64,000 nucleotides of DNA from Linum tenue. Lineage: Eukaryota > Streptophyta > Magnoliopsida > Malpighiales > Linaceae. The notes under the pieces are model-generated. The model was given only the letters and a program-made list of their open reading frames with translations. It was not told the DNA's origin and did no database searches. This document shows positions 46,106-57,559 of the stretch, one piece after another. A program made the translations under genes and the position numbers. The stretch covers positions 40,078,513 through 40,142,512 of the forward strand of contig CAMGYJ010000011.1 in assembly GCA_946122785.1 (NCBI GenBank), read 5' to 3'. Each line of letters starts with the position of its first letter. Position 1 is the first letter of the stretch.

Positions 46106-49100
46106 TCATCTCATATTAAATTCTAGTTTTTTCCCCCCAAACTGATTCAGGCAAACTGTTGATGGGAGGTAAGTTAGGAGCTCGAAATAAGTGCTTCCGC
46201 CCCGGATTCCATCAAGATAACTATACGTCGTGTACTCCTTCTCCACATCAACCAAACACAGCTTGTCGTCCCTGTCGGCAGCACGAGCGATAACCTTGGC
46301 ATGCCTCCCAACCCCAAAAACTCGTCCTATCCTCGTCAAATAACTAGCGACATCGTCAAAGCTGTACAACCTCGTCCACGAGATTTCCTTCCTCCCGAGC
46401 GCCGCATAGTCCAGCGCCGCCCACACCTCCATGTATCCCTTCCGCTCTTCTTCCCCACACCTCACGCAAACCAAGCACGACCCGTCTTTGCCCATGTGAA
46501 GCGACGGCGGTCTCGGATTCTTTCGCCGGCCGCGGGGAGGGTACTCTAGCTCCAGCTCCGTGAACTCTTCGCTTCCCACGTCGAAGGAAGTGAGGTGCAA
46601 ATTTCGAATGGTGTCCCTGTACCAGTGGCACCTCTCAGCTCTCGCCATTGCTGCGCTGGGGTGTCGATGGATTTGTTTGTCAAGATTTCTCCGGTTTGCG
46701 TGGTCGTCGTCGTCGTCGTCGAGCCGCCTCCACGAATCGTTCCTGAGGCTGTATATATCACAGCGAGTCGCGTCCCTCACAAGAAGTACCTGATAGAAAT
46801 TTTTCAAATTTATGAATGTGATCGATGCTTTGACAAATACAACATCAACCAACTAACGTAAGTGGTCGTTTTCCACCGTTTGTCACGATTATCACAGAAT
46901 ATCCATACCTTATCTATTATACACAATCCTCTCCAAATAATTTTCGTGAAATCTTAAGTTGTGCATATCCACCTTATCTTATTATACATAATACTCTCCT
47001 AACACTTTTGGTCGAATCCTAAGTTTTACACATCCACCGTGTCCCAAGACAGCTATCGAAAATGCATACCAAATCTGCTTTGTGTTGCCAAATTTTGTAT
47101 CTAGACTGAGTTTCATATTTTTTAGTATTTTGTTATCTCGCTTTTTTCTTTTGGTTAAGCGTGATAATTGAACTCAAACTCATGGGTATCCAACTTAATT
47201 CGTCCAGGTCAAAGCGACATTGAACCCGATTTTAGTATTTTTTAAATTTCTATTTTTCCTTTCCTTAAGAATGATAATTGAATCCAAACCCATGGTACTG
47301 CCGAGTTTGTTATCGAGAGCGAGTTTTATATGCTTTTGTAGTTGGTAGGTTGGGTCGAGTGTGAATTTGTTAAAAAGTCGATTCGGCCCGGTCAAAGCGA
47401 GCTTAACACGGTGTTGATTTGATCGAGAGCGAGTTTTATCTGCTTTAATATTTTTTTATTTCTCATTTTCCTTTGTGTTGAGAATGACAATTGAACCAGA
47501 ACCCGGTGCTGATGATTTTTTTATAGAGAGCGAGTTTTAACTGATTTTATAATTGACATGTCGAGCCGAGTGTGAATTGTTAAAAACTCGGTTCGAACCA
47601 GTCAATGCGAGTTCAACTTGGTGTGTAGAGTTTTTGGTAGGGAGCAAGCTTATCCATGGTTTAGTGCCTTTTTATATATCCTTTTCCTTTTGGTTAAGAA
47701 CCCAAACCTATGGGTATCCAACCTAGCAAATTCAACCTGATCAAACAACTTGAACCCAGTGTTTACAAGTTTTCTGGCGAGAGTGAGTTTTATTTTCTTT
47801 TGTAATTTGCGGGTCGGGTCGGTTGTGAATTTGTTACAAACTTTGTTCAACCTAATCAAAGAGAGTTGAAAATGATGTTGCCGAATTTTGGATCGTGAGC
47901 GAGTTTTATCCGCTTTAGTGTCTCTTAGTTTCTCCTTTTTATTGTTGAGAAAGAAATTGAACCCAAGCCAATGGCTATTCAACCTAATTCGACCCCAGCC
48001 AAAGTGAGTTGAACCCCCTCAAACCTGCGGTTAATCCCGAAAATCTATAAAAATCATAATCAAGATGAACTTAAAAAAACAAAGCAAAAATTATAAACTA
48101 GAGAGAAGATTAAACATAGAAATCATTTGCTCAATCACCCTTCTCCCTTATTAAAGTTCATCGTTGCGTGCACTGCATGGAGTTGTAGATGAAAAGCTCT
48201 TTATTTTTTTGTCAAAATTCAAACTACCAATCTTTAAAATATCATGTTCTCGCTTTAACGCAAAGCGATAGCGACCGGGCTTATCCTAATTTTATGAATG
48301 TTGTGACCCCTATGGACACTTTGTTAATATTGGGGGTCCTTTTGTATTTTGCCTTTCTCCATGTAAGGTATAGCAGAGTTAGGTTCTTAAGGGTTAGTTT
48401 GGCCCTGCTGTGACTTTTGCAGACGCAGCTTTTGGCTGGAGCTTTTAGAGAAGCATTTTTCAAAAAAAAAGTTGTTGAGTGTTTGGCTGAAAAACTAGTA
48501 GAAGTGTTTTTCAATATAAGAGGTTATGTAAAATGACTATAAAGGATTTATAATATAAAATATGAATAAAAATTCTAGGGCTGGCTATTTGGTCCAAGTT
48601 TTTTGGTTTTACCCGAAACCGGACCGTATAACCTGGACCGAGACCGGACCGGGACCGGATAGTAAACAATCCAATCCAATGTTTGGGCTTAGATTTGAGG
48701 TAAAAAAACTATTTGGGACCGGATCGAAAACTGGATAAAGACCGGATAAGAGAGCTCAACACCCAAACCTTAAGGGTAATTTGCATAACGGTCACAAACC
48801 TTTTCACTTAGTACAAAACTTAAATAACTCATCATCCTTTCAGGCCTTAGGCCACTCAAATCCCCACAAGATCTATATAAAATCAAGACCGAATTGGGAC
48901 CGGACCGGGTCAAGACTGGACTGTATCCAATCCAATCTTTGGTCCTTATATTTTCTAAAAAATCGGACTGGACCGGATAAATTTGGGCCAATTTAACCGG
49001 ACCAGACCGTTTAGTCACCCCTAAAAAATTCTAAACAATAAAAAGTAGTGAAAATGGATCTTGTTAGGTTCCTTTTAAGTTAAATATTATGATTATGATT

Positions 49101-50168
49101 ATATAATTTTTTTTAATGATATAAATGAAAAAAATTATATTTTTTGCAAGAAAATTAAAATATGGTAAGGATAATCTTGTATTTCCAAAACAGAGTTTCA
49201 CAGAAGCTCTACATCGGAGCTTCTGCTTTTATGTTATACAAAAACACTTTTCAACTTTTCAAAAGCCGAACTTTTAGAGGTGTTTGGCCTTGTTTCGACT
49301 TTTAAAGACGAAAAAAAATTCCAAAAGTCGGGCCAATCATAGACTATGCTTTGTGAATAAAAGGCAAAGCTAGCTATCGGCCAAACCCTAACTGGAAGAA
49401 GACAAATAATAAAATTATCTATGAGAGCTTGAAGCTCTCCATAGACTAGTCCCTTTCACATCGAATGGATAAACCACATAAACCATGTCTCATTTTTGCT
49501 TTCCGTTGTTTTTCGAATTTTACAATGGATACATACATTCGATTTAATGATCATTATGTGACAAAACTACGAGTAAAAAGAAAATGTATCGAAAAGTACG
49601 TACGTACCTTATAGTCGTTTCTTGCCGGGTCGAAACCAAGCCCAATACAGCTAGACGGATCGTGGACACGTACGTAGCCATAGGGATCCCGCGCCGGAAG
49701 ATCAGAATCGTCCGGCGGAGAGGGCACCAGTTTTGTCTCCGAAGTCGTCGGATTCCACAGAATAATTCCGTGCGGGCCGTATCTGCGGGCGAGGCAAAAG
49801 ATCCCGCCGGAGCAAGCGGCAATTCTGTGCAAGTTGTCCGCGCTGGGGAGATGAGTGCCGGAGGAGACGATTCGGAAGGTGTTGTAGGAGTGGATGGAGT
49901 ACTTGATCAGCCACCGGTCCAACCAGTCGTCGGAGGAGCGAGCGACCATAATCTTCGCCTGCGGTTCGTGGGAGAAGGCGACGTACTTGGCGACGATTTT
50001 GGGGTCGGAGAGGAGGCGGCAGCACGATTTGCTCAAGCAGCGGAATCGGGTCAGTGAGGCGCCGGTCCGCAGCTTGGTCAGGATTTGTAGGGTCAGTTCC
50101 TCCGGCAACCACCCGCCGGCTGGTGGTTCGTCGGGGCGGTTTCGTTTCCCTCCGCCGTCGGAAGACAT
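46106..50168 (-). CDS. F-box protein with F-box-associated domain (two exons)
   Basis: Exon 1 is 50,168-49,608 and exon 2 is 46,789-46,106; the 2,818-bp intron has GT and CTATCAG|GTACTT boundaries in phase 0, giving 414 residues. The F-box lies at about residues 18-60 (GWLPEELTLQILTKL, RFRCLSKSCCRLLSDP). Then comes the F-box-associated region with ILWNPTTSETKLVP, GLGFDPARNDYK|VLLVRD across the splice, IYSLRNDSWRRL, FDVGSEEFTELELE and EVWAALDYAALG. Such proteins are substrate receptors of SCF ubiquitin ligases, binding SKP1 through the F-box; the target is unknown. No stop or frameshift is present. An upstream in-frame ATG at 50,180 adds four residues. I chose 50,168 because MSSDGGG fits family starts better. 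Confidence 0.8.
47090..47990. repeat. Diverged dimeric repeat in F-box intron
   Basis: The phrase GAGAGCGAGTTTTAT recurs with variation at about 47,315, 47,425, 47,526, 47,639, 47,779 and 47,895. Alternate members share GTCGAGTGTGAATTTGTTAAAAA, so the real unit is a pair of about 215-250 bp. It resembles an old tandem array of promoter-less satellite. Confidence 0.65.
48397..49338. mobile_element. MITE with TTTGGCCC ends, in F-box intron
   Basis: The left end is GTTTGGCCCTG, the inverted right end GATTGGCCCGAC. The body (GTGTTTGGCTGAAAAAC, AATATAAGAGGTTATGTAAA, GGATTTATAATATAAAATATG) matches 52,879-53,310 in reverse and 85-243. It is split by the hAT MITE below. No target duplication was recognised. 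Confidence 0.6.
48576..49023. mobile_element. hAT-type MITE nested in another MITE
   Basis: It starts TAGGGCTGGCTATTTGGTCC and ends with GTCACCCCTA, flanked by perfect 8-bp repeats AAAAATTC (48,568-48,575 and 49,024-49,031). The interior repeats GGACCGGA-type words on both sides. No ORF. Confidence 0.88.
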
Positions 50169-50614
50169 CGTGCACCGCACGTCAGATCGATGCCGGTTGG
50201 ATGAGCTAGGTTTGTGTAACTTAAGTAATCAGCAATCGCTTTCTAATCGTTAGGTTTAAATTTTGGTTCCTGATTAGGATTCCATTAGCCAAGCGGAATC
50301 TGCGAGGGGAGAGAAATTTTGGGCTCAAACTTTGGATTAATAATGGGCTGGTCCGTCCGTCGAGTTTGGTGATTATAACTTGAATCGGCTGGAACCGGAA
50401 AGCAACGACGAAAGGGGTGCGGATAGTATAACAACACTCTTTATGTTGTTATAATAACAACAAGTTTCATTAAGGGCAAAACCGTAAACATACTAAGAAG
50501 TAATAAAATAAAATTAAAATAAATCATAAAAATGCTGCGCTCCCAAAATCCTTCCCCGTTCTCTCAAACGTCAAACCCTAAAGTACTGTTTGCCTCTACG
50601 CAGCCGCCGTAACC

Positions 50615-50728
50615 ATGCCGCCGAAGTTCGATCTGTCTCAGTTGGTGGACGTCTTTCTCCGCATGACCGACGGTGAGGTCGAAGCGGCTTCCTCCCTTGT
50701 TCCCAAGATCGGTCCGACAAGTGACTAA
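50615..50728 (+). pseudogene. RPL12: Ribosomal protein L12 5' fragment
   Basis: The ATG gives [20 protein letters not shown], then [14 protein letters not shown], closely like the start of plant cytosolic 60S L12. After KIGP the similarity stops abruptly and a TAA follows at 50,726-50,728 (37 residues of a protein normally about 166). Upstream, TCAAACCCTAAAGTACT is like ribosomal-protein leaders with a telo-box. The rRNA-binding and stalk-base parts are missing, so it is non-functional. Confidence 0.82.
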
Positions 50729-51399
50729 TCAATTAGGGAATGGGGCTTGCGATTTTGTCGATAGAACTGGAACTCGTTTGGAACTTCGGACGTACGATGC
50801 AATGAAGGAGGTAATGGAGGAAATTGTTCCGATGAAGTCGTGGGATGCGGTGATAGTGGTGTCGGAGGAGGCTGTAAAGTGTGACGATGGGATTGCAGGT
50901 ACGACGGGAGAGATGGAGAGCTCTTTGGAACAGGGGAAGCAGAGGGTGCCAATGGTGATTGGTGGCCTGATTTGTTAATTGCGACAAGGGGTGAAGGAAA
51001 AGTTCTGCCGGTGGAGTCGCGAGAGGCGGTGGTAGCACCACCTCTTCCTTCCTCCCATTCGTAACCGCTGCCGCTCAACATTTTTTTTTTTCTTTTTTTT
51101 TTATAAAGCTGCCGCTCAACATTATTTCCAAAGGGGAAAAAAGAAATGAAAGAAAGAGACAGTATCAGTATGTACCAATATGTGTATAGATTTGCTCCCA
51201 TTTTATTTTTATAAAAAACGTTCTAGGGGAAATGATCCATTCCCATGCATTTTTGGATTGGCCATTTTATAGTGTAATTTCTAGTATTGGTTCTGAGGGT
51301 TAGAGAAAACAAACCATAGTAAATAAACTATATTGATGTACAATGAAGTATTTTGAATGAAATGTTTAGTCGTGGTTGATATGAGTTTGGCCGCGGATA

Positions 51400-52030
51400 C
51401 TATAACACAAATATTTTTAAAACATAGAAGAAATCTCTTAATGAATACCACAAACACTATAAAATAAACCACAAAAAGCATACAACAAATTTCCTAATGC
51501 AAACCACAAATCTCCTAAAACATATCAGAAATATCACAAAGCAAACCACAAATATTTCTAAAGCACACCAAAAACCTTCTAATGCAAACCACAAACACGA
51601 TAAAGCAACCTACAAAAAACATACCAAAAACCTCCTAATGCAAACCACACGTCTCCTGAAACATACTAGAAACCCCACGAAGCAAACCACAGAATTTCAA
51701 AAGCACACCAGAAATCTCATAATCCAAACCACGAACACCGTAAAACAAACCACAAAAACCAAACCAGAAACCTTCTAATGTAGACTACAAATCTATTAAA
51801 ACATACCAGAAACTCCACAAAACAAACCAAAAATATTTCGAAAGAACACCAGAAACCTCTTAATGCAAACCACAAACATTATTAAGCAAACCACAAACAC
51901 GATAAAGCAAACCAAAAAAAAAAACTAAAAGCATGAGAAAGCAAACTAAAAAAAGAATATAAGAAACACGAGAAATCAAACCATAAAAACTCACAATTAA
52001 CACGAGAAAGTACATTATAAATCTATAATG
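51400..52030. repeat. About 140-bp tandem array (AAACCACAAA units)
   Basis: The phrase TAATGCAAACCACAAA recurs at about 51,495, 51,580, 51,640, 51,720, 51,777 and 51,860, with alternating spacing near 60 and 83 bp, so the period is about 140 bp. The A-rich, G-poor strand has no stops in one frame, giving a spurious ORF. Confidence 0.75.
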
Positions 52031-52878
52031 CAGACCACAAAATCCGGCGACTAGTGATCGTTGACTGGACTCCCGAGAGCAGTGATCATTATATAATAAT
52101 TCGCTACATTTTCATGTGTGTCGCAACATTGCCGTCAGATATGAGAAAGTTCTTTTAAAAAAAAGTTCGTATTTCGACTAAACGACGAGGCTCAAGATTA
52201 ATTTATAAATTTATATAAATCGGATCACATTCATTCATAAGATAAGAGGATCCTATTTATTAATTTCCAAATTTATTTATTCTTTCCTTTTTATGGAAAG
52301 TAATCTTCCAAATAGAACAAAAATCCTACTTTTTTTTTGGTCCAAAAGCTAGCGCTTCTCTAACATTAGACAGCCAATAATTATTAGTAATAACAATAAA
52401 ATAATTAGTTAATTAAATGGGCTTTGGCAGATAAGTGTAGGTCACGCGCCCTACTCTAAGAAAGCACGCTCAATACACGCGGGCGGCATGGGTAGAAAAA
52501 AATGTAGTGGCCATTATGCCCTTCCTTCAATTTTTAGCCTGCAGAAATTCAGTCAACTCATAAAACTAAAAAGTATGTAAAAGGGTGGCTTCTCATTGGC
52601 TGCCTTATATTGTTATCACCATAACAACAAATATGGTGTTGTTATCGTATCTGGACCCTCAAGTGTTCCATCAATTTTAAACAGCTAATTTAGTGAGAAT
52701 TTGCAATACCTTCTTTTAATACATAAGAGATATGCTTCGTGCAGACTTATAACAGTTGCGCGCATATCATAAACCAGATTGAATCGTTTCAATTTAAGAT
52801 TTCACTTATGTTTGTTTATAAATGAGCAATAAAGGGAGGATATAACATCAACTAATTTTCCTTGTACACAAATCTTAT

Positions 52879-53310
52879 GTTTGGCCCGGTTTTTGAAAAT
52901 GTTTTTTGGTTTCAAAAGGTAAAACAGGGCCAAACACCTGTAAAAACTCGACTTGTAAAAAGCTGAAAACTGCTTTTGTATAATATAAAAGCAGAAGTTG
53001 CGATTAGAATGTTGCAAAAAACTGTTTTGAGAATAGAAGATTATTCTTACCATATTTTAATTTTATTTCATAAAATATAATTTATTTCATAAAATATAAT
53101 TTATTCATTTATATTAATTCAAAAATAAATAAATTATAAAATCATACTATTTAATGTAAAAAAAATCTAACAAGATCCATTCTGGCTATTTTTTATTGGT
53201 TATAATTTTTATTCATATTATATTATAAATCCTTTAGTCACTTTACATAACCTCTTATACTAAAAAACACTTCTTGTAGTATTTCAACCAAACACTCAAC
53301 TAATTTTTTC
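52879..53310. mobile_element. Truncated copy of the TTTGGCCC MITE
   Basis: It begins GTTTGGCCCGG and continues with GGGCCAAACACCTGTAAAAAC, then AACAAGATCCATT and TAACCTCTTATACT, in the reverse order of the intron copy at 48,397-49,338. The other end is missing. Confidence 0.6.
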
Positions 53311-53456
53311 CCCTTCTACTGTTAACCTGAAATTGGATCTCCTTTTGTTGATTGATGCTCCACATTAATTCGATTAAATACTCCAAGTAACTCTTATTTT
53401 AAATTTAATCCAATTCATCACCACAAGTCCTATAAATTTAGACTTCTCTCCCGAAG

Positions 53457-54889
53457 TTGGTGACTTGTTCTAACTACAACATACCAATCGACGGCCAAGT
53501 ATAACCGCCGACTGGGTGTAGCATAGGGCAAGCAAGCAATAAGAATTTATCGTACCTTGGGGATCTAGGCTTACCCTACTTCAAGTTTAGGGTTCGTTAT
53601 CTAGCCAATCCTAGGATAGTGATTAATAAAAATAAGCTAACTAACCTAGACTAACCACTAACCTAGCTGTTTACAAGGTTTGGAGCTCTCTTGGGTTGAA
53701 TCGTCCTAGGTCTGTTCTTTGGACCAATGTTGGGTATCCTCCTTGCTCGATCGATTCAAATACACTATCGTTTGGAGATGGACTCCCTCGGGAATGACCC
53801 GGAACGACGAATCGATGGATGGGTAGTGCTCTATTCAACCTAGGGTTTCGTATAATGCTAGGAGGTCAGTCGAATAAAGTCTCTCGGGGACTACCCGGAC
53901 AATATATGATAGGAGTGACCCGAAGACACCAAAAGGGGCTCTAAGGGGATTATCTCTCTCCTAGGTAAAGAGCTTAAGACATGGAAATGGAAACCCAACT
54001 CATGCCATTCATGTAAACATCCATCAATCAAGTAGAATCATCAATTAAACAAGAAATTTGTCACATACATCAACAACAAACCAAAATCAAGGCCTAGAGT
54101 CTTAAACCCAAGAGAAGAAGGTGAGTTTCTAGAGAGAGAGGAGAGATTACAAAGAAACCTCAAGATCTTCTTCTTCCTCTAGGCTTGATTCCTTGCTTTC
54201 AACCTTGATAAATGCCTTCAATTAACCTCCAAGATCACTCTCTCACTCTCCAGAACTCCCCTTTGGTGTTTTGGGTTGAAACCGTAGAGGAAGAAAGTGT
54301 TCTTTCTCCAAAAACCAGCTATGTTTTTCTGTCTCCCCGTTGTTGTCTTCATATTTGCCCGAAAGTGACCAGTTCACGGCCGCGTTGGCCAGTTCACGGC
54401 CGTGAACACCTAAACGCGTTCGTGAACTCAATGTCGTCTCCAAAACACACCGCTTCACTCTCATGGGTTTACGGTTTGCACTCAATGTTCACGGTCTTGT
54501 TGACCGTGAACTCGCCTTGCGCTAGTAACAACAGATTTCTCCCTTGATGCCTCGCAGTTCACGGTTTGTGGTTCCAGTTCACTGTCTTAGGAGACCGTGA
54601 ACTCCCTTGCTTGATCGTGAACTGCGGGTGCTTTCTGGACGCTTGCACTTCACTGTTACGAACTTTGGACTTTCTTCGGTTTTTGCGCTTTTTGACCTCC
54701 AATTGTCTCGAACTCGTCCTCGACCCTTCCACACGTGCTAGGACCTGAAATGTATCAAAATAACACAACCTGGCGTGAAATATGTCGAGGTACAATGAAA
54801 TGCAAAGACAAACGATCAAGATATGAGGGGGAAAATGTGTACAATTGGACCTGAATCATTTGGTTTATTGTAATGTGGGGAAATTATCA
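53457..54889 (-). mobile_element. Solo LTR related to the 29,378 element
   Basis: Read on the minus strand it starts TGATAATTTCCCC at 54,889. Its opening (CATATCTTGATCGTTTG, TTGCATTTCATTG, GGTCCTAGCACGTG) aligns loosely with the opening of the young LTR (TTCTTGATCATTTTGG, TTTCATGTCCTAGCATG). At the equivalent position it carries a perfect palindrome, GTTCACGGCCGTGAAC (54,392-54,407). No internal region or partner LTR is seen. The inner boundary near 53,457 is approximate. Confidence 0.6.
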
Positions 54890-56235
54890 GTTGTATAACC
54901 GAGAGATATAAAAATTTATATAACAACCTCAAATCTTATATGAATTTAAATATATTTTAAATATATTTAAAATATATGTTTTAAATATATAAAAATTTAA
55001 ATATATGTTTTAACATAGTGTATTTCATACCTTTTCTAACTTGTATTTTAATGTTTTTTTCACACAAAAATCTTATATGAATTTAAATATATTTAAAATA
55101 AAAAATTCCACTCAATGGTATTGCATATTTTGGTCCATGTAATTAAGAACCATGTTGTTAACAAATGAGAATAACATAGTCTATTATCAAAATAATTTAC
55201 AAATTATCACTAGATTTTTGTATTATGAATAATTAGCATTTTATTTCACCAAATACAATCTCAACTTAGGCATATCCTTTTAGCATTTGAACTTCAAACC
55301 TATACAGACTATGAATGAACAAGAACAAACTACAACATATATAGTGGGAGGTTCTACAATAAACCAAAGTGTATTGCACCTATATGCTTCTGCAAACTTT
55401 TGACACCTCTACATTTCAAAATTATCCTCATCTTTTCTACGGGATCCACTGCTATCAATACTTGATTACTATTTAATCGTCTGTACAGCTCATGTCATAC
55501 CTCACTCAACATCAGGGTCCACAGTGGTATGCCCACTATGCAATTCTGCAGACAGTTAGCGGCGAAACTAGGGGACACCTTGGGTCGGGGTCCAGCCCTC
55601 CTCTCATGGTTAACCTATCCACCACCTCCACATCTGAAGCCCATCTTCATCACTCCTTAGGGCCCAACCCTTTGCCTCCCAAACCCCACCTCTTGAATTG
55701 TGCCCGTCAATCTCTGTCTCCCAATTCCCAAACCCAAACCCCACCTCTTGAATTGTACCCGCCAATCTCGGCCTCTTAATTCCCAAACCCCAATCTCCCT
55801 CACTACCTCCAATCATGCCGCCAATAGAGGAGAGCAAAAATAAAAAAGCCTAATCCATTGACCCATCGCAAGGTCAAAGATGGATGAAATTGAGACGACC
55901 TCTGATTCTTCGCTCCTCTAAACCCAGCGGCCCAACTTTACCGCCACTCCATCGCGGCTCGACCAATAGCACTGCAGCAGCCCAGCTTGTCGTTTCTTCC
56001 ACAGCAGCAACCCATCTTTCTCCTGCAGACTTGCACATTCACCAATCATCAACAGAAACTCTACATTAATGTAAATTTCAGTGAAATTTTTTATTAAAAT
56101 ATTGGTTATATGTTATTGAAGTTTATCGATTATGTTTGTTCTTGTGTAGTGTGTTTTGGTTCATATAATTGTTCATTGATGATATGAATGACTAATTTTG
56201 TCTTGTGTATTAATGTAAAATATCAGATTTGGCTT
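54890..56235. other. AT-rich spacer and low-complexity stretch
   Basis: At 54,890-55,480 there is nothing beyond TTTAAATATAT-type repetition. At 55,680-55,800 a 55-bp segment is duplicated (AACCCCACCTCTTGAATTGT, at about 55,682 and 55,737). ORFs here are not convincing. The segment directly precedes the hAT remnant and may be part of it. Confidence 0.45.
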
Positions 56236-56238
56236 CTC

Positions 56239-57434
56239 CCATGACATCTTCTTAACCACCAACTAAAAAGGCCAAAACAACATTATTTTCTTTCTATCAA
56301 CGTAAGGAATCTGAAACGTGTCAGACCGAAGAAGGTCCTCCTAATGGATTGTATCAAAAACGTTGTGAAGGCATCTCCTAAATGGATCAGAGATTTGCAA
56401 GCAATTCACAAAAGAGATCTTGATGGATTGTTGGATGCTAGAGAAATTCAATCTGGACAAGGAGCTAATCAAATGACATTCTTAAAGCGTTCAGGGCCAA
56501 CTCATTGGGGATCTCATTATCATTCCATATTGAGAATTATAAACATGTTCAATGCAACTTGTATAGTGCTGGAGGATCTTAGTCGTTCTAAAGATGGAAT
56601 ACAGCGAGCTCAAACCAGAGGTGCTTCAAAAAATATCAAGACTTTTGAGTTTGTATTCAATCTACACTTGATGAAAAGGATTATGGATATAACGGATTTT
56701 CTTTGTCAAGCATTCAACAATAATCTGTTGACATTGTAGTTGCAGTTGGATTTGTTTCCATAGCAAAAGTTAAACTTCAAAAGCCACAAGATGAAGGATG
56801 GACAAGCTACTCCAATAGGTCAAATCTTTTTGCTCGAAACATGCCATAGAGGTACCTAATCTGAATGCTACACTTGGACGTGGTGAGAAGCAAACAACTC
56901 TTGAGCATTGTTACCATTTTGAATACTTTAATGAATCAGTGCATAGATTTTCAGTTTGGAACATTGGATTCAAGATTCAACTAGTCATTAGTTAGATTGC
57001 TTCAGTTGAGTGGTGCACTGTATCCTAAAATTTCTTTCCGGTCCTTTGATAAAGAAAAGATTTACAAACTTGCTGAAAAGTTTTATCCTTGAGATTTTGA
57101 AGGTAATGAGATGCAATGTTTGAAGAATGAGCTAGGATATTATGCCGGCCACGTGGTTCTTATTCATGAATATGAGGTTTCTTCCCTTGAAAAATTATTA
57201 GAGAAGCTGGTGGAAACAAAGATGGAAACAAAGTACAAATTGATATGTTGGTTGATTCGTCTAGTGTTGACGTTGCCCATTTCAACTACTACAAGGAGAT
57301 CCTTTTCAGCTATGAAACATGTGAAGACTGATTTGCGCAACAAAATGGGGGATGAATATCTGACTGATTGCTTAACTATTTTCTTTGAGAGAGAGTATGT
57401 TATTGGTATGGATAAAGACTCAATTATTGATTAA
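56239..57434 (+). pseudogene. hAT transposase remnant (DUF4371/dimerisation domain)
   Basis: It opens with an ATG-TAA interrupted start and PTKKAKTTLFSFYQRKE, like the N-terminus of plant hAT proteins. The frame then changes near 56,340, and the next part (56,344-56,739) is already mid-protein: RSGPTHWGSHYHSILRII and ITDFLCQAF. Much of the zinc-finger and N-terminal core is missing. After more breaks, 57,111-57,434 encodes the C-terminal hAT dimerisation region (WLIRLVLTLPISTTTRRSFS, MKHVKTDLRNKM). No TIRs were identified. Confidence 0.8.
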
Positions 57435-57559
57435 TTTGCTATATTAAAAGACCATCGTGTACAATTGGCATTGGAATGAAAACTATAGTTATTATATATT
57501 TTTGTTTATGATATCTAATTTTCTGTTCAAATCTGGCCCCAGTACTCTACTATATCATG

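Larger units (their letters stand above)
50420..52660. mobile_element. TIR-bounded element carrying an RPL12 fragment
   Basis: The left end near 50,420 (GGATAGTATAACAACACTCT, then TATGTTGTTAT) and the inverted right end near 52,655 (AGATACGATAACAACACC, then ATTTGTTGTTAT) are imperfect inverted repeats of about 35 bp. No target duplication was recognised. Inside are an RPL12 5' fragment, an unrecognised GC-rich stretch (50,740-51,070) and a tandem array. This layout would fit a gene-capturing (Pack-type) transposon. Confidence 0.45.

Noticed and set aside
50673..50978. 101-codon ORF after the RPL12 fragment
   Set aside because: It overlaps RPL12 in another frame and has no recognised family or splice support.
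51497..51778. 93-codon ORF in the A-rich array
   Set aside because: It is open only because of the tandem repeat composition.
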